The notes: generated by a model not told the origin, from the letters alone. 64,000 bases of DNA from Fragilariopsis cylindrus CCMP1102 (GCA_900095095.1 FMBT01000298.1:558001-622000); one strand, 5' to 3'. Shown: positions 22,355-35,060, numbered from the stretch's first letter. Made by a program: numbers and translations.

Positions 22355-24166
22355 ATGCTGAAGCCACAATATTATTTCGAGTCGCAGTCGATGATCAGCA
22401 TGGAAGGAAAACAACAGCAAGAAGGTTGTAACTGCAATCCTCAGCACGATAAAGATGAGACCAATTCAATCACAACTTCCAACAAGAAGCAATCATCCAA
22501 AGGAAACAACAAAGAGCAACTAGAAAGCACAACATACCATCAACATCAACATCAACATCAACACGCCTGTGCTGATACAGAAGAACAGCTGATGAAATTG
22601 ATTGTACGCTCACCGTATTGGGGAAGGATTTTGAAAGGAAAAACATGTGGTGGTACTCGGAACGTATACACCAATAATATTATGAACAAGTCCAGCAACA
22701 ACAAAGCCCCACGAGTCATCACCAGTCAAGCCATCTTATACAACACGGATGGATTCTGGGGATGTTGCCCCCATCATGGCAAGAGAGTTTTGGAGATGCA
22801 GGAATGTCATTTTTCTGATTCTGCAGAAGACTTTAGTTGGGATTTATACTTGGTAGGCACTTGGATATCTCCCTCACACTCCGTTCATGATTTCTTCTTT
22901 TTACCACAAAACCAAACCTTGGTAGATATCAATCGTAACGTTCTCTTGAATGGATGGAGCTATGTTGGTACATGCAGAGCGGAAGGGATTCGTTCAGGCT
23001 TAGATGTTCTGTTACGTAATTTACTTCGAGAAAATGAGGTAACCTACGGACATCGTTACCATCATGTACACATTGATTTGAGTACGTACGATCGTGTGGC
23101 CTTTGTATTCTTTATCTAAAAATTAAAATTCTATGCAATTTGAGTCTAGTAACTGATTTATTTGTTTCTCTATTTCCCTTCCCCCAGTGATGGACCAGGT
23201 CTTTGATCGCGAAACTCCAAGGTCAAGGAAAACAAACAACGAGAAAACTCGAACGGATCGAAATGGCAACAGCAATAGCCGTAGGTACCACCACAACAAG
23301 AGTCTTCTGTAACAACAGAGGGAACAGCTTCTACTGAGCAAGAAAGTCCACCATCTACTATTAACAAAGCAGGGGGCAGCAATGTTAAGAATTCGTTTGT
23401 TCACAAATCGGCAGGAGCTCCACCAATTCCTCGTGTAATCAGTAACGATTCGTCGATGATTTCCTACTCAGCAGTTCCCCATTTGGTTGCAAATGCTGCT
23501 ATCGCTTATCGGGATACTAACACATCATGGACGGGAGAAGCTGACTACTGGAATGCTTTATCTCACATTCCTCTTCCTCCTCATCACACACCCTCGTATT
23601 CGATTGGTGATAGTGTAGGATCATTTGTTAATGGTAACGATTACTATGGCATGTATGGAATTCAGCAGCAGCAACATCACTACCAGCAACACAATCAGCA
23701 ACATCCGTATTGGCACCATATGTCTACAAGTCCATATGCGGGTGTGCCTCATCCGCATCATCATTCACCGGATATGCATCAACACTACATGATGTTTTCC
23801 GAACCTCGTGTTGATCCTCATCTGCAGCCTTTCCACCCCCATCATCATCATCATCGTTACCACCGCGCTCCTCCTGATACCAGTGCAGATGCCGGTACTT
23901 TTAATAGTAGCTATCCGTATGTTATGGAATATAATACTACGAAGAACATGACAAGCAAGATTCTTCCAGCTTCAGCCACATGTATCACCATGAGTGATTC
24001 AAGCCTGACGTCTTGTACGGTAGAAGGTCCAGATATGGCAGGAGAAACATATCCTCCGCCATCGCTATTAAATACTTGTACAGTAGATAGTCCTGATATG
24101 GCAGATGAAGAACTGCCTGTTATGCCTACCCCTAGCGAGCTATTAGCAACGGTGACCGAGGCGTGA
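22355..24166 (+). CDS. Uncharacterised His/Gln-rich protein, one intron, one frameshift
   Basis: Not recognised. Exon 1 (22355-23081) encodes a low-complexity start with (QH) repeats and then a compact-looking domain: EEQLMKLIVRSPYWGRIL, GFWGCCPHHGKRVLEMQECH, WDLYLVGTWISPSHSVHDFF and VGTCRAEGIRSGLDVLLRNL. A 106-nt GT-AG intron (23082-23187, donor GTACGT, acceptor CCCCCAG) leads to exon 2, which is rich in His, Pro and Gln and ends with a duplicated phrase (SCTVEGPDMAGE / NTCTVDSPDMADE). Exon 2 is closed in one frame at 23310 and in the next at 23282, so one extra base is needed between about 23285 and 23312; the total then equals 569 codons. The low-complexity tail resembles transcription or RNA-granule proteins, but no function is assigned. 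Confidence 0.6.
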
Positions 24167-24515
24167 AGAACTCTTTTATCTATCCGTCCATTCAACATTG
24201 CCAAACGATTAGTAGATACTTGATTTATCAATGGAAGCGACTTTCAGGAGCTTCCTAGTTACAAACAATCTCTACAGGAAAAGATATTTGCATTCAATTC
24301 ATTATATAGAAAATAATGCAACATTAAATAGAAAAATCCAAACATAATTTATCTTGCGTCCTGTAGATTTAACAAATACTATTGCAAATAATTGGATGTA
24401 ATGCGTTTTCTTACATATTTATAATATAGTGTACAGTAACGGTATTACGATCTACGAATTGGGGTAAAAATTCGAGGATGCGCAATTCACAAGTAGAGAT
24501 GTATTGCATTCTTTC
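24167..24515. other. Convergent 3' intergenic space
   Basis: 349 bp between two convergent stops. AT-rich, no gene seen. Confidence 0.5.
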
Positions 24516-26812
24516 TTAGTAGAGTTTTTCTTTCTTCATGCCCACCTTCAGAAGAACCACTAGAAAAAAACAGAATCCGGAAAATATGGCACCACTGGCT
24601 AATACAAACCATCCTGCATTCGAATCGGTATATCGATACATGTTGACTCCAACACTGCTCGACCAAAACGGCTCGGTCCATAGTGCACTAACACCTGCGT
24701 CGTCACTGGATATATCAAAGAAACCAGTGGATTTGTTTGGCGTAGGATCCACTGCCTCGTCCAGAGCGATATGATAGAATCCTCTTTGGCAAACACAAAG
24801 TTTGTCGGCAGAACACGTGGCAGAGTCAGCATCAGTTGAACAGTACGAGATATCTTTACATTTAGCAGCAGATGAACAAGACTTGGGCGACACTTTGTTA
24901 CCATCCCATCAACCATAGATGATCCTTGTCCCAAAAATGTGTGTAACATATTTCTCAGAGCCTGTTGTAGCATTTTGGGTTGCATTCCAATGGAATCGCC
25001 GGAGGACTTTCCATAATCATCACCATCGTAGGAGCCGTAAACCTTGGAACCAACCTTAACAAAGGGCTGTCCGTTATTCATGTGATAAATACTGACATAG
25101 TAATTTGGGGGCTGGCCTAGAGCTGTTCCAGATCCAATTTCAAAACCAGTTTTATCTCGATCATTAGCAGCCTCCATCGAGGCGTACTTACTTAATAGCT
25201 TACAGTTGCCATTTACGAAAAGGCAGTCTGCTAAATCGACGAGAAGATCGTCATCATAAGATAGTTCCGGAATAGCATTAGTCGCATAGGAAGAAGCAGT
25301 GTCGGAATCATAGGAACCATTATCGTACGCTGCGGCCAGTGCTGTACGAGCTAGGATAGTTGCTGCTGAAGCAATAGCCTTGAGCTTCATTTGTGTACCT
25401 TGTACATGCGATTGATACGGCGGTCGCTTCGTGAAGACATAGTCATACCCTGTCAATACAGCGCCGTCAACACCTCCTCCCGTAACAGACAATAGAGAGC
25501 TCAGGGGGGTGGGTGGGTAAGGATATCCATCGTTTCCATTTTCAGCTGCAGACGCGGCCACCTTGTAGTAACTGGTACCAGACGACATCATGACGTTAGC
25601 CAAGAATGATCCCATATCAGTTTGACCTGAGTTATGGACAAACAAGTTTCCATCTCCTGAAGGCACACCCACCTGATCGACGGTAAGCATGGCAGCAATA
25701 TTCCCAATATCCTTAAATTTCAAACTAGGTCTCATAGGGTAAAGACATGCCATATCGGAATTTTCATCCTTAGCCATCGAGCGCACCGTATACTGGTCAT
25801 TGCATTGGAAGTTCAAAACATCATTGACGAATCGTCGTGAACCAAGATATCCATATGCCTCTCCTTCAAATAACCCAAAAACGATCCGATTCGGAAGTTG
25901 ATCCAACGTAGCATCGTCGACTGATTTGCCGAGTAGGTAGGCTGCCATGATTGTGGCTAAAACATTAGAGGCGCCCTCGTTTGACCCTGGTACAAGATCA
26001 TGAAACATAGACGTAGAATCGATTGATGTTCCAACAATTACGGCTGACTTGACCGTATTGGCAGAGTTAGAATTGTTGTCGTCGTTTGCGGGTTTCGGTG
26101 GAGAACCAGCATATCCCCATACACTGACTCCCCCCAGTGGTAAACACTTAGGATTCCACTCTTGATTTTCAGTGTCGACCCATTTGAGGCAATCTTTGCT
26201 GTTAATACCATCCGGTCCCATATAGTAATTAAATTCGGAATAAATTACACTAGCTTTATTTTCATCTTGTGCAGCGTTGCGAATGTAGTAGGATGTTTCG
26301 TATTCATTTATGTATACCATAGGAACTCCGTACAAGTCAGAATGGATCAGTCCATCTCCGTTGGCGTTCCATGCAAAGTCGTTATCTCCGTAGCTAATAC
26401 CTTCTGATGGAGTGCCATAGCCAAGAGGATATATTGGTCCCGGTGAGGCGTATTCGCCATTAGATCTATCGGTATCGGTATCGGTCCCATTCAGAACCAT
26501 GATTCCCTTCAGATTCCCATTAGAGTTTGCTGACACTAGTGTATTGATAACTTCCGCTGTCATTTGATACTCTTCAATGACAGCAACAAAGTTTTGTCCA
26601 CCGGTTGGAACGCCATTGTTTCCGTCATAGTAATAAATAGGTCCCGACTGTACCTCACGATCGACCGTACCACAACCAACTCGACCTGCCCGATTGTAAA
26701 GAGTCACGCAAGGACTGTGTTGAAGATCATGAAAAGATGACTGAAATGGTTCATTTAGAGTTTTGTGTTTGTCCTTTCCCTCCACAAAATAAATTGGAAG
26801 GATAAAGCCCAT
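24516..26812 (-). CDS. NCSTN: Nicastrin-like gamma-secretase subunit, frameshifted
   Basis: Type I membrane glycoprotein of the gamma-secretase complex. The luminal domain has the aminopeptidase-like nicastrin fold: SPCVTLYNRAGRVGCGT near the start, CLPLGGVSVWGYAG, SAVIVGTSIDSTSMFHDLVP, RIVFGLFEGEAYGYLGSRRF (family GE.(Y/F).Y.GS.R) and MLTVDQVG. The C-terminus has WTEPFWSSSVGVNMYRY and a single membrane helix (ASGAIFSGFCFFLVVLL) with a short basic tail. The frame breaks at the CCC at 24905-24907 (minus GGG). One added base joins the luminal and transmembrane parts into 765 residues. The AUG at 26812 gives only a weak signal sequence. An alternative AUG at 26841 starts a better one (MYSIIIRSFLWALSFQFILW) and would need one more added base in the GGG near 26784. 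Confidence 0.83.
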
Positions 26813-28062
26813 AGAAACGACCGTATTATTATGCTGTACATGCCGATTTTTTTCTTTTCCTGTCTCTTCTGTATTCGTTGATTATATTTCGCAAATGATA
26901 TGTTGTTATTTACAATAACTAATATCTCTTACTGCTATCAACAAATTTAAATACAATTTCTCATTCTTTGCATCATTCTTGATCATTGTTATGCTCTATT
27001 ATCGGCGTGAAATTCAAAAATGATACCGTTAGAATAAATGTAAACGCGCGGCGAGCTAAGAAATTCTTCTTCCCCCTGTCCTTCCCCTCCCCCAAAGTCG
27101 GAATCAAAGCCAAACTAGCTTGTTAGATGCGATGGCATCAATTAATTGTTTTGTGAAATTAATTGTCATCATATGACTTGACTTCCCCCTAGCCTGTTGC
27201 AATTTCCCTGGTGTTGCCTAATAAGATAAAGTTCAAATTGTAATTGTGTAAGGCATGCCATTGAATGTGTTTTCGCATACAAGAGCCATCACCCATACTG
27301 CATGTATCTATATGATGTCACAACAACCATTTGATTTGTGTTTGCATTGATTCAAGTACACTCTGCACATATTTTACCTATTGGGATAGCTGATCAAATG
27401 TTTGTTTTCCTGCTGCCACCTACTTGCTACATTGATTGATTGATTGATTGATTATTTGAGCACCTAACTAATAATGCCCGGAGTTGATGATCTATGATGA
27501 TCGCCACCAGCACCCGTTGCAGCTCCAATTCTTCTTTTATAGCATTAAAAATAGTGTATTGTTCTCAATGATGATAGAAAAATACTCTGACTGGTGTCAG
27601 AAAGTAGCTGGAGCTGTCAGTGGCAGCCAAAGAAAGCCCAAAAACATTAATTTTTACTATTATTATCATATTTTGTATCTTTGCCTTATGTCTTAAAAAT
27701 AAAAAGAATGCAGCGATTCTTCGCAGTATTGAGTATTACTACTATTACTGCTTATCAGTCGTACTTAAATTATTATAAGAAGAATGTCACCATGTTTCTA
27801 AAGAATCGAATAATAAGATATCATGGATCAATTGTGCAATGGTCTTCCGAATGGAATTGAATATCTTTCACACAGCATCCGATGAAAATTGTGTGAAGTT
27901 CACGCACACCCGAGATGAAAAGTATGTGAAGTTATTGTTCTAAATTTTCCTCTTATTCTTTAACATTATCATACCATATCTACTCATTTGGTGGTCTAAC
28001 TTTTAAATAATCTAAACATTCTTTACTCTAACTTACCGTACGAATATAGGCAAACGATAACG
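26813..28062. promoter_or_regulatory. Divergent intergenic space; TTGA/ATTG tetranucleotide repeat
   Basis: 1.25 kb between head-to-head genes. An (ATTG)n tetranucleotide repeat lies at about 27433-27455. No credible gene is seen. Confidence 0.45.
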
Positions 28063-30316
28063 TTGATGATGACTGTCATCCTATCTTTTTTTGTTCTACT
28101 TTTATTTTCTTCTTCTTTTCTGGTATGGGCGCAAAATCTCAAACTTGATTGTGATCCATGTATCGAAAGAGCGAATTATAACATAAAAGCTATCACACAC
28201 GGACTTAGCGATGAATTGTTCTGGCAAAAAAATAAAGCTACTATGGTCCAAGCTAGCAAAGATATGGGCGTAAACTTTGTTATGGACCTTTATGAAACTT
28301 TCGATTCCGAAACTATGGCAGCTGATATTCGGGCAGCTGCGGATGGAAGCTTCGATGCTTTGATTGTTACCATTCCTTCAAAAGAGGTAGAAGATGCAGT
28401 GGCAGACGTGAAGGATACTGTACCCGTCTTTGGTTTCAATCAAGATTTGGATGACGACTTCACACGAAGCCTATTAGGATTTGTTGGATCGGATGAAGCA
28501 GAGGCAGGACAAGTGGCAGGTAAAAAAATCGTATCCTTACTCGAAGAAGATGGTGTAGAGAAAGCGTCCGGTTTTCTTCTCAATCATGCGCCAGGAATTG
28601 AAGGGCTCGAAGTTAGAATTCAGAACATTAAAGATGCAACTAAAGATGTCGTTGATTGGACGGTATTTAAATCTGACGATATTGGCAGGATTTACAAAAT
28701 CTTACAGCTACACTAGCAAATTGCACCTACGATGTTATTCAGACCTTAGGAACTTCACCGTTGAATATAACGCTTTCTACCTTAGATACAAATGACTGCA
28801 TGGAAGATAAAATCATTCTCGGAACTTTTGATGTCAACACCGAAATTTATGATGAGCTATCAACAGGAATGCTTGATTTCTCGGTTTCACAACAAACCTA
28901 TCTACAAAGTGGTCTACCCGTCGTTATGGCCTCATTATATGCCTCAACCGGATTGGTATTGAATGTACCAACCAAATTCGGAAAATATCTATCCGGCCCA
29001 AAACTTGTCACTGCTGACACTCTTCCGTCCGCGAATATCCAAGCTTGCTCTAAGGTAGCCTTTCCAGTTTGTTCGTCCAATGATACTCTTCTTGTATCAC
29101 CGGACGATACAGGTTCTTGTGCCTGCACAAATCGACCCGATATCAAACTTTCGGTGGTCACTCATGCTCAAAAAGGCGAGGCATTTTGGAATACAATTTA
29201 TTCTGCTTTTGATACAGCAGCCATGGACATGAATGTTAGTCTAGTTGCGTCTCTATTCGATGCTGAACTTACTTCCGCAGAAGTGATTGAAAAACAGATC
29301 ACTGCTATAGAGGAGGCATGTCGAAGTGAAATCGATGGCTTGATTGTGTCATTCCCAGCTGCTTCTACTGTTGATGCAGTTAAAGGGTGTACTGAAAATG
29401 GGATCCCAGTTGTTGTTATCAATGCAGGACCACATCTAGCCGTGGACAATGGTTATCACTATACTGGACAGGTAAGTGATGCAAATGTTTGTACTACTGT
29501 AAAAGCCATCACAATCACAATTCTCACCCATCCATTCAAATTGCTTTGCCTCGCCAACAATAGAATGATTATAAGGCAGGTTTGGAGGCCGGAAAACGTT
29601 TAATAGATGCCGGTGCTTTTCTAGGATGGTGTATCTCACATGCCAATGTTACTGTGTTATTTGATCGGTGCGATGGCTTTGAGGAGGCTTTCGCTACAAC
29701 TAATAATGCAGAATATATGGGCGTAATTAATATTCCTAATGTGACAAATGCAACTGAATACAAGGTGATTGTAGAATCGACTATTGGTGAGGCTGTTGGT
29801 GAAGGAGCGTGGGACGGTGTTGTTGCTCTCGCTGCAGGAGAACCACAAATTGTACCAATGCTTTCTGTCGTACAAGATCATCCCGAATTATTAGCCGGAG
29901 CATTCGACGTTAATTCCGCATTGTTTCAAGCATTAGACGACGGGGAGCTCCTATTCGGCATAAATCAGGATACATATGAACAAGGATATTACCCTGTTGT
30001 CATGCTTGCATGGATGGTCTCCACGGACGAGGAAATAGTAAACGATATCGTTGAGACAGGACCTACCTTTGTATTAACATCGCCTTCAGAAGCCGCACAA
30101 ACTTGTTCTAATAATAACTACGTTACGTGTGAAGGATCTGGAGACAACGAAACCGAACAAACCAAGCCGTCAGAAGATGATACTGGTGATTCTAGTAGTG
30201 ACTCGGATGGTTCAACCGGCTCTAACGATGGCACAAGTGGCTCGGGGCTTTCCTTTGATCGGAACATTCTTGTTGTGATCCTTCTAACTAGTCTTGGGGT
30301 ATTTTTCAGGCCTTAA
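28063..30316 (+). CDS. Secreted tandem periplasmic-binding-protein-like protein with GPI-like tail, frameshifted
   Basis: Signal peptide (VILSFFVLLLFSSSFLVWA), then two copies of a type I periplasmic-binding (RbsB/Peripla_BP_4) fold. Copy 1 has ITHGLSDELFWQKNK, ADGSFDALIVTIPSKEVEDA, VPVFGFNQD and GTFDVNTEIYDELSTGMLDF. Copy 2 has VVTHAQKGEAFWNTIYSAFD, IDGLIVSFPAASTVDAVK, IPVVVINAG and GAFDVNSALFQALDDGELLF. Each copy ends in a Cys pair. A Ser/Asp/Gly-rich linker and a short hydrophobic C-terminus without a basic anchor suggest GPI attachment. Exons are 28063-29471 and 29564-30316 (92-nt GT-AG intron). One extra base is needed at about 28682-28685 (…GAT ATT GGC…), giving 720 residues. Bacterial relatives bind sugars for ABC uptake or chemotaxis; an extracellular ligand sensor or scavenger is inferred here. 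Confidence 0.8.
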
Positions 30317-31076
30317 TATCCTGTTAGTGAATTAGTTTGTATGCGTTATATACTGCAGCTCATGTGTTGAGCGTTATATTTCCGCAGCTCGATCGGTCGG
30401 TACGATGAGCACACATAAGAGGAATGGATTTACAGACTTATGTGTGTTCGTTCAGACATTTGTGTACGAATATAATATGTTAAATGTGATTCTATGTAAA
30501 TAAACAGTATGGTAACTCCGTGATCTCTATTCGAATACCTACTGAGAATAAACGACCTTTTTTATAATACAGCGAAAAAAACAAGCACTATTTGAGCCTT
30601 TTCATTATACTTGCATTATGATATAATACTATTGATATGACTTTTGTCTCTTGTCCAACAATATCATTTCTACCGGTAGTAACGAGTGGTTTCGAGCTGC
30701 TTATTTGAATAGAAGGCGGTACCGGTAACATTCTTGAAAAGAGATACGTTATGACATATAGTTTTATTTCATTATCAGGTTATTCTTATGTAGCTAGAGA
30801 TATCATTTAGCAATCACGGAGTGGTGACCGAAAGCAATTCAGGATGAATATCCATAATTTGATTGGGATGGCACGAATATGAGCGAGGAAAACGATGATT
30901 CGTTCTGTCTATTGTGGACGTGGATCTGAAGATAAAGACTCTATCATCGTTGATATGTCCAGCTTTTTGCTTACGCCGTCCACGTGATGGAAAACACACA
31001 TATTGGCAGAAAAGACAATTTAGTAGTGAAGCTACGATTATCTAGTCCTATTCTGTTTTTCGATTCGTTTCGTTTC
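30317..31076. other. Convergent 3' intergenic space
   Basis: 760 bp between the stops of the binding-protein gene and the kinase gene. A short minus-strand frame at 30814-30999 has no supporting motif. No gene is called. Confidence 0.45.
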
Positions 31077-32530
31077 CTATATTGATATAAGACCTCCTCT
31101 TCTGGACGGATTATCTGCTGCTCGGACAGAAGCAGGAATAGTATCGGTGTGAGCAAACCAAGGATGATTCAAAACTTCGTCCAGTGTGAGACGTAATCTT
31201 GCGTCGATTTGTAGCATATTTATTAAAAGATGACTACATTCATTTGAAACGTTTATTCCCCAGTCACTTAATAGCCGTGGCAATCCATGGGTCATCCAAT
31301 AGAATTGTGCATCCGAAATATGCGGTCGAGAGTAAGATTTATTCCCCGTAACCATACAAAATAGAATGGTACCCGCGGTCCAAATATCCACTGCACCCCC
31401 ATCAAAGGGTTTTCGACTTAAATAAATTTCTGGACTCATGTAGGGTAATTTCCTACCGAAGCAATTTTTATAAACAACGCGTGGGATAAAAAGATATGTA
31501 TAAGATTGATTCAAGTAGAGCATACAGGTACTGTTGCATTTATCTCGATATACTAAATGTACTTACCCACAGGTACCCTGAGGAGCAATCAGTCGCTTTT
31601 CGGTACCATTTGCGATATCTGTGACAGTGTTGTTATTTTTTGTATTTGGATCGTTATATGGCACCCGTATTGCCATACCCATATCAATAATGAGAGAATT
31701 ATCAGTGTCTATCATGACATTTTCGGGACTAAGATCACGATGACATACACCCTTTCCATGCAGGTGTCGAATACCATCTATTATTTGACGAAACCAATAC
31801 CTCGCTTCGGCTTCTGGAAATCCATGTCCTCGTTCTTGAGATTCTTGTAACATTTCAAATAGATCACCAGAATCTGCATATGGCATAATAACATTAAGAT
31901 TACTACCATCAAAAAGAGTTTCAATGATCCCCATAACATGACGATTGGAATCACCAATCAATTGCATCGCGGCTACTTCTTGTAATGGGTTTTCAGCATG
32001 TTTCCCTTTATATCGTTCCATTCGTCGACTGTAATTGACTTTCACAGCCACATACTGTTTTGTAATTTCAAATAGTACATCATCATCTTCTTCATCGTAA
32101 TCTCCTGCCTCGCTGTCATCGTCACTAAGTGAATCATCAGAATTATCCGCAGCACATCGTTTTAAAACGTAACAAATTTCAACGTGTCCCATGATTGTTT
32201 TTATTTTTTTCTTGAACGGTATCGGCCAATAGGCCTGTTTCACTCGACTAAGTGCTCTTTCGGGTGATTCTCCATATTCTCTGGAATAGTCTCGAAATAA
32301 ACACTATTAGCAACTTGATGTTTTCTTGTATGTGCGTCGTATACTAAAACATCATCCCGTCGGCCACGTTCAAATCGCGGTGGAGGAAACTCAATAGGAG
32401 CAGCAGGTGGACCAGATTTCTCTATTCGATCCCAAGGTCGGCTAGGACCAGGAATACGTATTTCGTCCATTGCTGATGTCACCTCTGCCATACCCATATC
32501 GGTATCATTGTTGTTCTGTGCAGCAACCAT
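31077..32530 (-). CDS. Protein kinase with acidic N-lobe insertion and DMG motif, frameshifted
   Basis: Ser/Thr-type protein kinase of 446 residues after repair. Exons are 32530-31567 and 31452-31077, with a 114-nt GT-AG intron inside the activation segment. Seen in order: a Pro-rich N-terminus; an N-lobe lacking a clear GxGxxG loop, in which IMGHVEICYVLKR occupies that position; a ~40-residue acidic insertion; QYVAVKV (VAxK lysine); HRDLSPENVM (catalytic loop with Ser in place of the usual Lys); IDMGMAI (DMG instead of DFG, metal-binding Asp kept); LPYMSPEI (APE equivalent); and DIWTAGTILFCMVTG. The protein is probably active but unusual at the nucleotide loop. One extra base is needed in the AAA at 32295-32297; it turns …YFETIPEN… into a frame that runs on into the kinase domain. 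No specific subfamily is assigned. Confidence 0.82.
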
Positions 32531-33294
32531 GGCTTTATTATTATTATTGATTGATTTTTTTTTCTTTCAACGTAAGCGATTTAAATAGGCGGTCGTCGTC
32601 GTCGTCGAGGAATGGCAGAGTATCACTGCAATATTTTCTGTCTATACTGATACTGTAGACTAGAACTAGGCTTTCTGCCTTTTGCCTTATGGAGTTAGTT
32701 GGTCACTACTTTTCAATCACCCAAAGTCAGAAATAATATCTACGGTCAGTATCGGTTTGCCTCAACGCTTAACGTTTGTACAGTTTGAACGTGATCTAGT
32801 CTATAATGATAAGCAAAGTATTGAGAATGCTTTGCAATAACTACTTCCAATGTTTACTATCTCTATTCAATGTTCATCAATGTGCCGGTATCAGGTACAG
32901 TACTGTATGACAACATATGCTGCCATAGGTTTCGAATTGTTTCATGCCGATTAATTAAAATTTATATATTGATTATTCGATTTCGCCAACAAGATTTAGT
33001 ACTGTAATGCGAACTTATTATTAGGAGGGCCTATTTAGTGTTCTCTACGATTATTTTATTTGTACTAGTGAGTATACAATAAGTGTCGTTTAGGGCATAA
33101 CGAATAAGGTTAAGGTTATTGGATAAATACCGAAGGGCGAACGTACGACGGTAACGTCCAAAATTTGAATTCTACAACAAAATCAAAACAATTTCACAAT
33201 TAATTGCATGAAGTAAGTAATGCACTGTAATACTAATTGCGATCGCAAAATAAATTCTAATAGCTATTTCGAATAAGAAAACTTCACCTCAAAA
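32531..33294. promoter_or_regulatory. Divergent intergenic space
   Basis: 764 bp between head-to-head starts; a short GTC repeat lies at 32591-32607. No gene seen. Confidence 0.4.
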
Positions 33295-34472
33295 ATGGCA
33301 TTGGTAGTAGCATTAGAAGCGCACGACGTTGAACTACCAGTTGAAATTTCTCAACCAATCATACCACCACGACGAGATGAGGAGTTGTCACTGTTACAGA
33401 ACCAGAAACAACAACAACAACAACAGCAACAGCAACAGCAACAACAGCGAGGTAGTCGTCGTCCTAGAAAAAAATCGTCGGAAAGGAATAAACGTCACGG
33501 AGCTCGTAATCAACATCGTCATAAGTTTTTTATTAAATGGTTACTAAAAACTTTTAATATTAAAGAAGATCAATCATCATCGCAGGAACAACAACAACAG
33601 CATATATTGGACGTTGCAGGGTAAGTACTATAATAGGACGACAAGTCATGTGTCAATTTTTCTTTTTCGCCAATCTATATCATTGTTGTAATGTAATTTA
33701 TTAACGATGTGCAACTTTCTTCCTCTTTTTCTTCCTTGTTTCAGTGGTAGGGGCGAGGTTTCTGCTAGGTAAATAGGTCGTATTGATATTTGTACCATAT
33801 GTGGAATCAATTTTTTTTTCTTTCTTTTTTTCGTATCTCATTGCCAAAAATATGTGTGTTCCTTCTTTCTTCGTCTTTTTTGTACCGTACTCTGTACTTA
33901 TATTAAGACTTACGATGTGTCATCGGCAACAAGTTATTATGGTTGATCCTAGGCCAGCCGATATTGTGGATTGCTATGAACGAATTGTTCTTCCAAGGAT
34001 TCCTAACAAATGGCAAGCACGATTAGAAGAGAAACGATCTATTAATCCAGATTTTATCAAAGACACTATAAAGTCACGATTTCAACAATTAGTAACTACA
34101 TTTGATGAATACAAATTCAATAATAATGTCAGTAGTAATAACAAAAACAAAACAGACGACGACGAAATAATATCATTAGAATTACGAAATGCCATTGAAG
34201 ATTCATCCCTAATAATTGGACTACATGCTGATGGGGCTACAGAGGCTATTGTGGATGCTGCTTTAAAATATAATAAACCATTTGTGGTCGTACCGTGTTG
34301 TGTCTTTCCAAGTTTCTTTCCATCTAGAACTATATTGGTAGAAAGTAAAACGGTTCCAGTTCGGACACATGAACAATTTTGTCTCTTCCTACTACGGAAA
34401 GATCCAAGATTTGTCATGGAAGAACTCCCATTTGATGGACGAAATATTGCTATTTGGTGGGATGGAAAGTGA
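33295..34472 (+). CDS. SAM-dependent methyltransferase-like protein with 24-nt microexon
   Basis: Three exons: 33295-33620, 33745-33768 (24 nt) and 33908-34472, all GT-AG, in frame, 304 residues. A poly-Gln and basic N-terminus precedes a Rossmann SAM-binding motif built across all three exons: LDVAGGRGEVSARLT, then VIMVDPRPADIVDCYERIV. The C-terminal half has IIGLHADGATEAIVDAALKY and PFVVVPCCVFPSFFPSR. The combination of a glycine-rich motif I, 'GLH.D..T' and 'VPCC' resembles the Methyltransf_32-type families (METTL25/RRNAD1, TRM13) and a conserved fungal/protist protein of unknown substrate. Substrate unknown; an RNA or protein target is inference. The microexon carries the glycines of motif I, so skipping it would abolish SAM binding. 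Confidence 0.72.
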
Positions 34473-35060
34473 TCTTGCTGCTTGTGCACGTAATCAATTT
34501 TTGATGGAAGCCAACAACAACTACAAGTGCATCTAGCTAGGGAATAGGAAAGAGCCAAAATACTAAAAACTCTCATATTGTAATACAATCAATTGGTTTA
34601 AAAAAATTCTGGAACTATAACTCTCAATAAAGACTTCAGGATGAGAATAGAGTACGATTACACAGAGTATTTGCAGGGTATGATGGGAAGCTGTCACAAC
34701 AACAACAAATCCCCCAATAATAAAACTCTATTATATATTGTGATCGGAAAGACATAGAAGATCCGTCCTGCCCATTTCTGTTATCAAAAAAGGTATGGAT
34801 ATGATATGATATGATATGATATGATGCACGAGAAGTTGTGTTTAACCGGCTAAATTCTTCTCTCATGCATGATCTTCGATTACGACCGAACACTACGAGC
34901 GAGGTGCCGCTTATCACGATCCACCATTTACTTTGTTAGCTTCTTGCGCTGCACCTTTATCAATATCAAATATTTAGTGTCACCATTTTTTGCAGAGATG
35001 TTATTATCAAACTTGATATTCTTTGATTGAACGATCCGATCTAATATTGATCATTTATTT
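34473..35060. other. Convergent 3' intergenic space with ATGAT repeat
   Basis: 588 bp with no gene seen. A pentanucleotide (ATGAT)n tract lies at about 34798-34824. Confidence 0.5.

Noticed and set aside
30814-30999. 61-codon minus frame downstream of the kinase
   Set aside because: No splice connection to the kinase, whose stop is at 31077, and no recognisable motif.
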